A stretch of 64,000 nt of DNA, taken from NCBI RefSeq assembly GCF_902859585.1, contig NZ_CADIJM010000002.1:496001-560000 (forward strand), in the 5' to 3' direction. Shown piece after piece: positions 31,984 to 40,952 of the stretch (positions within the stretch are counted from its first letter, which is position 1; each line of letters begins with the position of its first letter). The notes under the pieces are model-generated. The model saw only the letters and a list, made by a program, of their open reading frames with translations, was not told where the DNA came from and searched no databases. The translations under genes and the position numbers were made by a program. Source of the stretch: Achromobacter animicus (GTDB lineage: Bacteria; Pseudomonadota; Gammaproteobacteria; Burkholderiales; Burkholderiaceae_B).

Positions 31984-33359
31984 GCCCCGCCGTGCGCCGC
32001 GCCGGTCGGCGGCTGTCGCTGTGGCTGCCGGTGCTGGCCGTGGCCGCGCTGCTGCTGGCGCTGAACCTGTGGGCGTCGCGCCATCTGGGCCGTATCGACC
32101 TGACCGCGCAGCGCGTGTACAGCCTGGCCCCTGAAAGCCTGGAAGTCGCGCGGCAGGTGCGTCAGCCGGTCGAGGTGACGTGGTTCTATGACCTGCGCAA
32201 CAAGAGCATGGTCGACGCGCTGGAACTGCTGCGCCAGTACGAACGCGAGAACCCGCTGATCCGCGTGCGCGGCGTCGACCCGGCGCTGCGCCCGGCCGAG
32301 GCGCGCGCTGCCGGCATTCAGTTCGCGGGCAGCGCGGTGCTGGCCTCGGGCGAGCGTCGCACCACCATCAACGGCGGCACCGAAACCGACTTCACCAACG
32401 CGATCATCCGCATCAGCCAGAACGGCGCGCAGACGGTCTGCTTCACGCAGGGCCATCGCGAAGCCCCGCTGGACAGCCTGACGTCGCTGGACGACCTGGA
32501 AGACCACGACCACGACGAGAACCTGGTGGCGCGTGTCGAGGTGCATGAACAGCACGGCATGGCGATGGCGCGCAACGCCTTGCAGACGCTGGGGTTTTCG
32601 ACGCGCGCGGTGGGCGCGGGCACTCTGGCGCAGGCGTTGCCGCGCTGCGCCGTCGTGGTGGCTGCCGGTCCGCGTACGCCGTTTGGCGAGGACGACGCCC
32701 AGGCGCTGCGCCGCTGGACCGGCGCGGGCGGCAAGACGCTGTTGCTGCTGGAACCCGATACCCGGCACGGCCTGGACGGTCTGCTGTCGGACTTCGGCAT
32801 CGCGCTGGCGCCTGGCGCGCTGGCCGATGCGGGTAGTCACTACCGCAACGATCCCGGCAGTCCGGCCGTCAGCGACTACACGCGCCACAAGATGACGCGC
32901 GGCTTGCCGCTCAGTTTCTTTCCGGGTGCGGCCGGTCTGGAACCGGCGGGCGACGCCTTGCCCCCCGGCGTGGTGGTGACGCCGCTGGCGCAGACCTCTG
33001 CCGATGCCCAGGTGCCCGGCCAGCCGCCCTCGCGCTACACGCTGATGGCGCTGGCCACGCGCAACGCGCAGGCGGCCAACGCGGACGGGGCCGCGCATCC
33101 CACGCTGCTGGTTGCGGGCGACAGCGATTTCGCCATCAACCGGCATTTCGCCACGCTGGGCAACGGCGCGCTGTTCACCAACGCCGTCACCCTGCTCGCG
33201 GGCGAGGACGCGTTGTTGACCATTCGGCCCCGGCATTACGAAAACCGCCGCGTGGAACTGACCAACCGTCAGATGCGCGCGGTGTTCTGGACCAGCACGG
33301 TGGCCTTGCCGCTGCTTGCGCTGCTGACGGGACTGCTGCTGTGGTGGAGGCGGCGGTGA
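31980..33359 (+). CDS. GldG-like ABC accessory protein
   Basis: A 459-residue protein with one N-terminal membrane anchor (LPVLAVAALLLALNLWA), a large periplasmic part containing the ABC_transp_aux/GldG pattern (VEVTWFYDLRNKSMVDALELLRQYE; CFTQGHREAPLDS) and a C-terminal membrane helix (STVALPLLALLTGLLLWW). The domain fits the sugar-binding-like GldG auxiliary part of the exporter. Acidic and histidine-rich DDLEDHDHDEN near residue 170 is notable. The start overlaps the permease stop by ATGA. Confidence 0.85.
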   Translation: MSPAVRRAGRRLSLWLPVLAVAALLLALNLWASRHLGRIDLTAQRVYSLAPESLEVARQVRQPVEVTWFYDLRNKSMVDALELLRQYERENPLIRVRGVDPALRPAEARAAGIQFAGSAVLASGERRTTINGGTETDFTNAIIRISQNGAQTVCFTQGHREAPLDSLTSLDDLEDHDHDENLVARVEVHEQHGMAMARNALQTLGFSTRAVGAGTLAQALPRCAVVVAAGPRTPFGEDDAQALRRWTGAGGKTLLLLEPDTRHGLDGLLSDFGIALAPGALADAGSHYRNDPGSPAVSDYTRHKMTRGLPLSFFPGAAGLEPAGDALPPGVVVTPLAQTSADAQVPGQPPSRYTLMALATRNAQAANADGAAHPTLLVAGDSDFAINRHFATLGNGALFTNAVTLLAGEDALLTIRPRHYENRRVELTNRQMRAVFWTSTVALPLLALLTGLLLWWRRR

Positions 33360-33934
33360 ACGCGCGCGCGACCCTGTGGCCGGCGCTGCTGGCGGCAGGC
33401 ATCGTGCTGTCGGCGTGGCAATGGCACGAGGCCGCCGAATCGCCGGCGCATCACGACGGCCACACGCATCTGCACGACGATCGCGGCAAGCCCGCGCGGC
33501 TTTACGCCTGGGAACCCGGCATGGCTGCGCAGGTGACGCTGGCGGGTCCCGACGGATCGGTTCGACTGGCGCGCGGCCCGCAGGGCTGGACCGCCACGCC
33601 ATCGGGCGCCGCAGCAGGCTTTGATGTGGCCGACTTCATCGCGCTGTTCGCGCAGACCCGCAGCGACCGCACGCTGACCCCGCAGGACGGAGAAACCTAT
33701 GGCCTTGCGCCGCCGCAACTGCGCATCGACGTGCGCGATGCCGCGGGCGCGACCTTGGCAACGCTGGATGTCGGCGCGCTGGCGCCGGATGGATTAGGCC
33801 GTTATGTACGCCTGCCGGATGAGGCGCAGATCCGGATTATCCCGGACTATCAAACCCGGGCGCCGCTGGCGGCGCTGGGGGCGCCAGCCGCCACTCCATC
33901 GCTTGTTAAACCCGCCTTGCACAAAGATAAATAG
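33356..33934 (+). CDS. DUF4340-like membrane-anchored protein
   Basis: A 192-residue protein using GTG 33356, which overlaps the previous stop (GTGA) and has GGAGG 5 bases upstream; an in-frame GTG at 33341 is less likely. It has one N-terminal hydrophobic helix, then a beta-rich part with YGLAPPQLRIDVRDAAGATLA, the pattern of DUF4340 proteins that follow GldG genes, but only one such unit. HHDGHTHLHDDRG (about residues 31-43) is histidine-rich and could bind a metal. Last gene of the exporter operon. Confidence 0.7.
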   Translation: MNARATLWPALLAAGIVLSAWQWHEAAESPAHHDGHTHLHDDRGKPARLYAWEPGMAAQVTLAGPDGSVRLARGPQGWTATPSGAAAGFDVADFIALFAQTRSDRTLTPQDGETYGLAPPQLRIDVRDAAGATLATLDVGALAPDGLGRYVRLPDEAQIRIIPDYQTRAPLAALGAPAATPSLVKPALHKDK

Positions 33935-34180
33935 GTCGCCGATGAACCCCTACCTATACTTCGCAAACATAGGACGGCGGACCGGCCCAAGCCGTTGCGG
34001 GACGGGCCTGTAAGCCAGCCATAAAAGTGCCTTCTGGCGTCTTGCGCAGCCTGCGCAGGACAGCACGGAAAGGTTGATAACGAGACAAGGGCGCGCCGGG
34101 CGCGCCCGGGGCGCAAGCCCGCACGCCGCGCGATCCTGACGGTTCGTCGCGTCCGTGCTCAGCGTATTGGGAGAAGACGC
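33935..34180. promoter_or_regulatory. Presumed promoter region of the importer/dehydrogenase operon
   Basis: The 246-base gap contains no credible gene. CCTAT (33953-33957) and ATAGG (33969-33973) make an inverted repeat with an 11-base gap, of regulator-site size. No clear promoter boxes could be chosen. Confidence 0.35.
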
Positions 34181-35086
34181 TTGACCTTGGATCTACTGCC
34201 TCTCGCCTTGGTGGACGGCGTGGCATACGCCAGTCTGCTATTCCTGGTGTCGATGGGGTTAACCCTGGTGTTCGGTGTGATGGGGATACTGAACGTTGCC
34301 CACGGCGCGTTCTACGCCTTTGGCGGCTATGCCGCGGCCAGCCTCGTCATGTTCGTGGCGCCCAAGACCGACTCCCCCATTCTTCTTTTCGCGGCGCTGT
34401 TCGTGGCGGCCATCGCCGTCGGGCTGCTGCTGGGCAGCATCATGGAATTCGTCCTGATCCGCCGCGCCCAGAACTACGATCCCATCCTCAAGCTGCTGCT
34501 CACCTTCGGCGCGTTCCTGATGCTGGAAGACATCCAGCGCATGCTGTGGGGTGCGCAACCCTATAGCGCCAGCGAAGTCGTCAACCGGCTGGGAAACATC
34601 GAGATCGGCGACATCACCTACACGACATATCAGCTTGTCGTGGTTCCCGCCACGGCGCTGCTGGCCTACGTGTGCCTGGAGTTCTTCCTGCGCCACACCA
34701 AGCTCGGCAAACAAACCGTGGCCACCACGCACCACCGCGAGGTCGCCACGTCGCTCGGCATCAACGCCAAGAAGATCGGCTACGTCACCTTCGTGATCGC
34801 GACCATCCTGGGCGCGCTGGGCGGCGCGCTGGCTTCGCCCACGACCTCGCTGGTGCCGGGGGCGGGCACGGACATGACGGTGCTATCGTTTGCCGTTGTT
34901 GCCACCGCGGGCCTTGGCCAGATCACCGGCGCGCTGATCGCCGCGCTGCTCATCGGCATCATCCGCGCCATCGCCGTGTATGCGGCGCCGGAGCTGGAAG
35001 TCGCCGTGCCCTACATCATCATGGTGCTGGTGCTGATCATCCGCCCGCACGGCCTGTTCACCGTTGCTCAAGCGAGGACGATCTGA
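34181..35086 (+). CDS. Branched-chain-type ABC importer permease (LivH-like)
   Basis: A 301-residue permease with 7-8 membrane helices; GVMGILNVAHGAFYAFGGYAA is the typical LivH start and MTVLSFAVVATAGLGQITGALIAA the conserved cytoplasmic loop. It begins with the rare start TTG at 34181, preceded by GGAGAA at the right distance. First gene of a run in which importer genes are mixed with three dehydrogenases, so the substrate is likely an alcohol, aldehyde or hydroxy acid, not an amino acid. Confidence 0.9.
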   Translation: MTLDLLPLALVDGVAYASLLFLVSMGLTLVFGVMGILNVAHGAFYAFGGYAAASLVMFVAPKTDSPILLFAALFVAAIAVGLLLGSIMEFVLIRRAQNYDPILKLLLTFGAFLMLEDIQRMLWGAQPYSASEVVNRLGNIEIGDITYTTYQLVVVPATALLAYVCLEFFLRHTKLGKQTVATTHHREVATSLGINAKKIGYVTFVIATILGALGGALASPTTSLVPGAGTDMTVLSFAVVATAGLGQITGALIAALLIGIIRAIAVYAAPELEVAVPYIIMVLVLIIRPHGLFTVAQARTI

Positions 35087-36066
35087 TGAAAGTCCCTGTC
35101 CTCAGCCTGCTGGCCGCGTTGTTCACGCTGTTTCTTGGCTACACCTATTCCTGGACCATCACGCCCATCGTCATCGGCCTGACCTACGCGATTGCCGCGC
35201 TGGGCGTGTCGGTGATGGCGCGCGCCGGCCAGATTTCGTTCGGCCACGCCATGTTTGCCTGCATCTCGGCGTACACCGTGGCGTTCCTGGCCAAAGCCAT
35301 GCCCGGCCTGGATGCGCTGGTGCTGATCCTGGCCGGCGTCGTCGCCAGTTTTGTCGCCGCCGTCGTCATTGGCCTGTTCGTGGTGCGCTACCGCGGCATC
35401 TTCTTCGGCATGTTGAACCTGGCGCTCAGCATGGTGCTGTTTGCGCTGCTGGGTAAGCTCTACACGCTGACCGGCGGCTCCGACGGCATGCGCATCGTGC
35501 GCCCGACCATGGCCGGCATCGTGATGGAGCGCGAATCCTTCGAACGCGCGCTGCTGATGCTGACGCTGGTCCTGTCGCTGGTGCTGGCATGGTGGGTGCA
35601 GCGTTACTTCCGCTCGGGCAGCGGCCAGGCGCTGTCGGCCATCAAGACCAACGAAACGCGCATCGAGTACCTGGGCTTTTCCGCGTACTTCATCATGTGG
35701 AAGGGCTATCTGCTGTCGGCGGTGGTGGTGGGCTTTTCGGGCGCGATCCTTGCGCTGATGCAGGGGCTGGTCACGCCGGAAATCGGCTCGTGGCTGCGCT
35801 CGGGCGAATTCGTCTTCATCACCATCCTGGGCGGGGCGGGCCACGCGGCCGGCGCTTTCCTGGGCGCCGTGGGCTTCGAATCCGTGAAGCTCGTGTCCGC
35901 CGCCTACTTCCCCGGTCTCTGGCAGTTCCTGTTGGGCCTCACGCTGATCCTGGTCATCTTCATGTTCCCCACGGGCTTCGTGGGCCAGATCACCAAGCGC
36001 ATCAAATCGCGTGAGCGTGCGCAGCGGCGCGCGCAGGCGCCCGTGCAGGTCGCGGCAAGGAACTGA
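35086..36066 (+). CDS. Branched-chain-type ABC importer permease (LivM-like)
   Basis: A 326-residue permease with about nine membrane helices. GVSVMARAGQISFGHAMFACISAY and ETRIEYLGFSAYFIMWKGYLLSA are LivM hallmarks (each shown in part). Its ATG shares one base with the stop of the partner permease. The C-terminal tail is basic (KRIKSRERAQRRAQA). Confidence 0.92.
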   Translation: MKVPVLSLLAALFTLFLGYTYSWTITPIVIGLTYAIAALGVSVMARAGQISFGHAMFACISAYTVAFLAKAMPGLDALVLILAGVVASFVAAVVIGLFVVRYRGIFFGMLNLALSMVLFALLGKLYTLTGGSDGMRIVRPTMAGIVMERESFERALLMLTLVLSLVLAWWVQRYFRSGSGQALSAIKTNETRIEYLGFSAYFIMWKGYLLSAVVVGFSGAILALMQGLVTPEIGSWLRSGEFVFITILGGAGHAAGAFLGAVGFESVKLVSAAYFPGLWQFLLGLTLILVIFMFPTGFVGQITKRIKSRERAQRRAQAPVQVAARN

Positions 36067-36067
36067 C

Positions 36068-36808
36068 ATGAAACCCCTGATTCAAACCACCGACCTGTAC
36101 CTGGCCTTCGGCGGCGTGGTGGCCGCCGACAACATCAACTTCGAGCTGCACGAGGGCGAACGCCTGGCAGTGATCGGCCAGAACGGCGCGGGCAAGACCA
36201 CCTTCATCAACATCTGCACGGGGTACCTGACGCCCGCCAAGGGCAAGGTCTATTTCGACGGCAAGGACGTCACCGCCATGGCCCCGCGCAAGATCGTGCG
36301 GCTGGGCATGGGTCGTTCGTTCCAGCTGCCGCAGCTGTTCACCGAGCACACCGTGCGCCAGTGCGTGCAGATCGCCGCCGCGCGCCGCAACAAGGAACTG
36401 AGCTGGTTCCGGTCGCTGGAAAGCACCATCGACGCGCGCGAGGTGGACGCCACGCTGGACCTGGTGGGTCTCTTGCCCGACGCCGACGAAGCCTGCATTG
36501 AGCTGCCCGAAGGCAAGCGCAAGCTGCTGGACGTGGCGATGGCGCTGGCGTTGCAGCCCAAGCTGCTGATCATGGACGAGCCCACCAGCGGCGTCGCGTC
36601 GGAAGACAAGTTCGCGCTGATGGAGACCGTGATGCACGCGCTGGACGAGCGCCGCGTGACGAGCTGGTTCGTCGAGCACGATGTGGACATCGTGTCGCGC
36701 TACGCCACCCGCGTGGCGGCGTGGATCGCCGGCAAGGTGGCCGCCGACGGCTCGCCCGAGGAAGTCTTGAACAATCCGCAGATCAGAAGCGAAGTGCTGG
36801 GGGCCTGA
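36068..36808 (+). CDS. Importer ATPase (LivG-like) with altered signature motif
   Basis: A 246-residue ATPase with intact Walker A GQNGAGKTT and Walker B LLIMDEPTSGVASED, and switch histidine in WFVEHDVDIV. The signature motif, normally LSGGQ or LSHGQ, reads LPEGKRKLLDVAMAL, so two or three conserved positions are changed. It also carries the LivG-type insertion RNKELSWFRSLEST. The next gene codes the partner ATPase with a normal signature, so the pair may be functionally asymmetric. Confidence 0.9.
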   Translation: MKPLIQTTDLYLAFGGVVAADNINFELHEGERLAVIGQNGAGKTTFINICTGYLTPAKGKVYFDGKDVTAMAPRKIVRLGMGRSFQLPQLFTEHTVRQCVQIAAARRNKELSWFRSLESTIDAREVDATLDLVGLLPDADEACIELPEGKRKLLDVAMALALQPKLLIMDEPTSGVASEDKFALMETVMHALDERRVTSWFVEHDVDIVSRYATRVAAWIAGKVAADGSPEEVLNNPQIRSEVLGA

Positions 36809-36811
36809 ACC

Positions 36812-37468
36812 ATGTTGAATCTATCGGCCATCAACGTCGACCTGGCGGGCAATCGCATCCTGCGCGACGTCAGCGCCAACTTCGAAGCGTCCCGCACCAT
36901 CGGCATCGTCGGGCGCAACGGCGCGGGCAAGACCACGCTCTTGCGCACCATCATGGGCCTGACGCGCATCCGCTCCGGCAGGATCGCGTTCGACGGCACC
37001 GACCTCACGTCGCTGCCGGGTCACAAGCGCGCCGCGATGAAAGTGGGCTACGCGCCCGAAGACCGCGTCATCTTCCCGACCATGACGGTTGAGGAAAACC
37101 TGCACTTGCCGTGCGAAGTGCAGGGCCAGTCCAAGGCCGAGATCCAGGCCCGCATGGACACCGTGCTGAAGGTGGTGCCGCAGCTGGAGCCCATGCTCAA
37201 GCGGTCCGGCTCCGCGCTGTCGGGCGGGCAGGGCAAGATGGTGGCGCTTGCGCGCGCCGTCATGGTCGGCACGCGGCTTTTGATGCTGGATGAACCCTTC
37301 CAGGGGCTCGCGCCCAAGCTGGCGCGCGACTACACCGAGGCGCTGGGCCGGCTCAAGGAAATGCAGCCCGACCTGTGCGTGGTCATCACCGAATCCAACG
37401 TGAAGCTGCTGGGCGACATTCCCGACCAGATATGGACGATCGAGCGCGGCTCGATCACGCTGAACTGA
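36812..37468 (+). CDS. Importer ATPase (LivF-like)
   Basis: A 218-residue ATPase, a little shorter than usual LivF. Walker A GRNGAGKTT, the Q-loop neighbourhood VGYAPEDRVIFPTMTVEENL, signature LSGGQGKMVALARAV and Walker B LLMLDEPFQGLAP are all present. Starts 3 bases after the previous stop. Completes the nucleotide-binding pair of the importer. Confidence 0.92.
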   Translation: MLNLSAINVDLAGNRILRDVSANFEASRTIGIVGRNGAGKTTLLRTIMGLTRIRSGRIAFDGTDLTSLPGHKRAAMKVGYAPEDRVIFPTMTVEENLHLPCEVQGQSKAEIQARMDTVLKVVPQLEPMLKRSGSALSGGQGKMVALARAVMVGTRLLMLDEPFQGLAPKLARDYTEALGRLKEMQPDLCVVITESNVKLLGDIPDQIWTIERGSITLN

Positions 37469-37487
37469 TACCCACGGAGACATTCCC

Positions 37488-38924
37488 ATGACGCAGATGA
37501 TTATCGGCGGCCGCCAGGTCGACGCCCAGGACGGGCGCACGATCGAGGTCGTTTCCCCCGTAGACGGCCAGGTGTTCACCACCATCCCGCGTGGCCAGCA
37601 AGCCGACGTGAACGCGGCGGTGCAGGCCGCGCGCGACGCGCTGGAAGGCGAATGGGGCGACATGACGGCGCTGGAACGCGGACGGCTGCTGATGCGCCTG
37701 GGCGAAAGCGTGCTGGCGCACCACGAGGAACTGGCGCAACTGGAATCGCGCGATACCGGCAAGCCCATGTCCACGGCGCGCGGCGACATCACCGTGCTGG
37801 CCCGCTACTTCGAGTTCTACGGCGGCGCGGCGGATAAAGTGCACGGCCAGACCATCCCGTTCCAGAAAGACTATTCGGTGCAGCTCATCCGCGAACCGCT
37901 GGGCGTCACCGCGCACATCATTCCGTGGAACTACCCCGCGCAGATGTTCGGCCGCAGCGTGGCGCCGGCGCTGGCCATGGGCAACGCGGCCGTCGTCAAA
38001 CCCGCCGAGGACGCCTGCCTGTCTATCATCCGCGTGGCCGAACTGGCGCTGGAAGTGGGCTTTCCGCCGGGCGCGCTGAACATCGTCTCGGGCCTGGGCG
38101 AAGAGGCCGGCGCCGCGCTGTCGCGCCATCCCGGCATCAACTTCATCACCTTCACCGGCTCGAACGAAGTCGGCGTGCTGGTCCAGCAGGCTGCCGCGCT
38201 CAATGCGGTCAAGTGCGTGCTGGAACTGGGTGGCAAGTCGGCGCACATCGTCTTTGACGACGCCAACTACAAGCTCGCCATTCCGGCCATCGTCAAGGGC
38301 ATCGTGCACAACACCGGCCAGACCTGCACCGCGGGCAGCCGGCTGCTGGTGCAAAAGGGCATCTACGACGACTTCATGAAGGCGCTGGGCGAGGAGTTTT
38401 CCAAGGTGCGCGCTGGCACGCCGGACATGGACCTGACCTGCGGCCCCGTCGTCAACAAGGCGCAGTACGACCGCGTCAACCGCTACATCGCCAAGGGCCT
38501 ATCCGAAGGCCTGCAGGTCGCGGCCGAAGGCCGCATCGCCGACGGAGTTCCGCAGGGCGGCTTCTTCGTCAAACCCACGCTCTTTGCCGCCACCAGCCAC
38601 GACAGCGACCTGTTGACGCAAGAGATTTTCGGCCCCGTACTGGTCGCGCTGCCCTTCGCCGACGAGGCCGAGGCCATTCGTCTTGCCAACGCCACCGACT
38701 ACGGCCTGCTGGGCGCGGTGTGGACCGAGAACGGCGGACGCCAGCAGCGCGTGGCGCGCGGCATCAAGTGCGGCCAGGTCTACATCAACGGCTTCGGCGC
38801 GGGCGGCGGCGTCGAGCTGCCCTTCGGCGGTGTCAAGAAAAGCGGCCACGGCCGGGAAAAAGGCTTCATCGCGCTGGAAGAGATGAGCACGACCAAGACC
38901 CTGATTCAGTTCTATGGCGAGTGA
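37488..38924 (+). CDS. NAD(P)-dependent aldehyde dehydrogenase
   Basis: A 478-residue aldehyde dehydrogenase with catalytic Cys280 (NTGQTCTAGS), general base Glu246 (LELGGKSAH) and oxyanion Asn in IIPWNYPAQM. It oxidises an aldehyde to the acid in the cytoplasm. The gene follows the importer ATPase after a CGGAGAC ribosome site and precedes two further dehydrogenases, implying an alcohol-aldehyde-acid sequence for the imported compound. Confidence 0.93.
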   Translation: MTQMIIGGRQVDAQDGRTIEVVSPVDGQVFTTIPRGQQADVNAAVQAARDALEGEWGDMTALERGRLLMRLGESVLAHHEELAQLESRDTGKPMSTARGDITVLARYFEFYGGAADKVHGQTIPFQKDYSVQLIREPLGVTAHIIPWNYPAQMFGRSVAPALAMGNAAVVKPAEDACLSIIRVAELALEVGFPPGALNIVSGLGEEAGAALSRHPGINFITFTGSNEVGVLVQQAAALNAVKCVLELGGKSAHIVFDDANYKLAIPAIVKGIVHNTGQTCTAGSRLLVQKGIYDDFMKALGEEFSKVRAGTPDMDLTCGPVVNKAQYDRVNRYIAKGLSEGLQVAAEGRIADGVPQGGFFVKPTLFAATSHDSDLLTQEIFGPVLVALPFADEAEAIRLANATDYGLLGAVWTENGGRQQRVARGIKCGQVYINGFGAGGGVELPFGGVKKSGHGREKGFIALEEMSTTKTLIQFYGE

Positions 38925-38951
38925 TCGCCGCGCATCATACGGAGACAGAAA

Positions 38952-39704
38952 ATGAGCCAGTTGCAAGGCAAGGTTGCGATCGTCACGGGCGGGGGCAACG
39001 GTTTCGGCGAGGGCATCGTCAAGCTGTACGCCAAGGAAGGCGCCAAGGTCGTGATCGCGGACATCAATAAAGAGGCCGCCGACCGCGTGGCTGCTGAAGT
39101 CGGCGATGCCGCGCTGGCGGTGAAGGCTGACGTGTCCAGCCGCGCCGACATCGACAATGTGGTGCGCGCCGCGCTCGACAAATTCGGTGCCGTGGACATC
39201 GTGGTCAACAACGCCGCCATCACCCACAAGAACCAGCCGATGCTGGACGTGGACGAGGCCACGTTCGATCGCATGTTCGACATCAACGTGAAGTCGATCT
39301 ATCACATGGCCCAGGCCGTCGTGCCCGTCATGCGCAAGCAGAAGCGCGGCGTGATCCTGAACATCGGATCGACGGCCGGCATCCGTCCGCGCCCCGGCCT
39401 CAGTTGGTACAACGCGTCCAAGGGCGCGGTCAACGTGCTGTCCAAGTCGATGGCCGTGGAGCTGGGCGGCGAAGGCATCCGCGTCAACGCCATCTGCCCG
39501 GTCATGGGCGTGACCGGCATGTTCGAACTCTTCATGGGCCTGCCCGACACGCCTGAGAACCGCGCGAAATTTGTGTCGACCATACCGCTGGGCCGTTTCT
39601 GCCAGCCGTCCGACGTGGCCGCGGCCGCGCTGTTCCTGGCCAGCGATGCGGCCGAGTTCATCACCGGCGTGGAATTTCCCGTCGACGGCGGACGCACGGT
39701 ATAG
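38952..39704 (+). CDS. Short-chain dehydrogenase/reductase
   Basis: A 250-residue classical SDR: nucleotide motif TGGGNGFGEG (12-21), NNAAIT (86-91), and catalytic Ser140, Tyr153 and Lys157 (WYNASKG). The C-terminal GVEFPVDGGRTV is typical. Starts with GGAGACAG upstream. It would oxidise or reduce a hydroxyl/keto group of the pathway substrate. Confidence 0.92.
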   Translation: MSQLQGKVAIVTGGGNGFGEGIVKLYAKEGAKVVIADINKEAADRVAAEVGDAALAVKADVSSRADIDNVVRAALDKFGAVDIVVNNAAITHKNQPMLDVDEATFDRMFDINVKSIYHMAQAVVPVMRKQKRGVILNIGSTAGIRPRPGLSWYNASKGAVNVLSKSMAVELGGEGIRVNAICPVMGVTGMFELFMGLPDTPENRAKFVSTIPLGRFCQPSDVAAAALFLASDAAEFITGVEFPVDGGRTV

Positions 39705-39790
39705 GTTTGGACGCCGGCTTGCCGCGGGGTCGCGGCATGCCGGATGCCGCGACCGCCCGCGGTCCGGATCACTTCTGTGGATGAAGACGC

Positions 39791-40915
39791 ATGAAAATCA
39801 AAGCGGCGTTATTGCGGCAAGTGGGGGTCGAAGGACCGTACGCGCAGACCCGGCCCCTGACCATCGCGGATATTGAACTGGACCCGCCGGGGTTTGGCGA
39901 GGTGCTGGTCAGAATCCGTGCGGCCGGGCTGTGCCATTCGGACCTGTCGGTCATCAACGGCGACCGGCCGCGCGGCGTGCCGATCGTGCTGGGCCATGAG
40001 TCATCCGGCGAAGTCGTGGAAACCGGGCCGGGCGTCTCGGACCTGAAGGCCGGCGACCACGTTGCCATGGTGTTCGTGCCCAGCTGCGGCTGCTGCAATC
40101 CCTGCATGGAAGGCCGGCCCGCCTTGTGCGAGCCCGGCGCCGTCGCCAACACGAAGGGCACGCTGCTCGGCGGCGAGCGCCGCCTGCACATCGGCGACGA
40201 ATACATCAACCATCACACCGGCGTGTCCTGCTTTGCGGAATACGCCGTGGTGTCGCGGCGCTCGTGCGTCAAGGTGAACGTCGAACTGTCCCACCGCGAG
40301 GCCGCGTTGTTCGGCTGCGCCGTGCTGACCGGCGCCGGCGCCGTCATCAACCGTGCGCGCATCAAGATGGGCGACACGGCCGCGATCGTGGGGCTGGGCG
40401 GCGTGGGCCTGAGCGCGCTGCTGGCCGCCGTTGCCGCGGGCGCGCGCCGCGTGGTCGCCATCGACCTTAGCGACGAGAAGCTGGCGCTGGCCAAGGAGCT
40501 GGGCGCCACGCACCTCGTCAACCCGAAGCAGATCAAGTCGGACGACGACCTCATGGATCTGGCCGGCGGCCGCGTGGACTTTGGCTTCGACATGGCGGGC
40601 GCGGTGCCGGCCTTCGAGACCGCCTACAAGCTCACGCGCCGGGGCGGCGCCACGGTGACGTCCGGCCTGCCCAACCCCAAGTTCAGCTTCCCGCTGTCGC
40701 TGTCGCAGATGGTGGGCGAAGAGCGCGAGATCCGGGGCAGCTACCTGGGCTCGGGCGTGCCCGCCATCGACATCAGCCGCTACATCGACCTGTACAAGGC
40801 CGGCCGCCTGCCGGTGGACCGGATGATGGGCCAATCGTTTTCGCTGGACCAGATCAACGAGGGGTTCGATCACCTCGCCACCGGCGGCAGCCTGCGCGAC
40901 GCCATCGTTTTCTAA
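39791..40915 (+). CDS. Zinc-dependent alcohol dehydrogenase
   Basis: A 374-residue medium-chain dehydrogenase. Catalytic zinc ligands Cys48 (AGLCHSDL), His69 and Glu70 (GHESSGEVV) and the structural zinc set Cys99-Cys102-Cys105-Cys113 are complete; VGLGGVGLSALLAAV is the NAD fold. It probably makes the aldehyde that the adjacent aldehyde dehydrogenase oxidises. 86 bases separate it from the SDR gene with no terminator seen. Confidence 0.93.
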   Translation: MKIKAALLRQVGVEGPYAQTRPLTIADIELDPPGFGEVLVRIRAAGLCHSDLSVINGDRPRGVPIVLGHESSGEVVETGPGVSDLKAGDHVAMVFVPSCGCCNPCMEGRPALCEPGAVANTKGTLLGGERRLHIGDEYINHHTGVSCFAEYAVVSRRSCVKVNVELSHREAALFGCAVLTGAGAVINRARIKMGDTAAIVGLGGVGLSALLAAVAAGARRVVAIDLSDEKLALAKELGATHLVNPKQIKSDDDLMDLAGGRVDFGFDMAGAVPAFETAYKLTRRGGATVTSGLPNPKFSFPLSLSQMVGEEREIRGSYLGSGVPAIDISRYIDLYKAGRLPVDRMMGQSFSLDQINEGFDHLATGGSLRDAIVF

Positions 40916-40952
40916 GGGCACAGACCCGATCAACAACACTGGAGACAACACC

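Noticed and set aside
34020-34070. Possible sigma-54 promoter before the importer operon (TGGC...TTGC)
   Set aside because: The gap between the two elements is several bases too short for a -24/-12 promoter.
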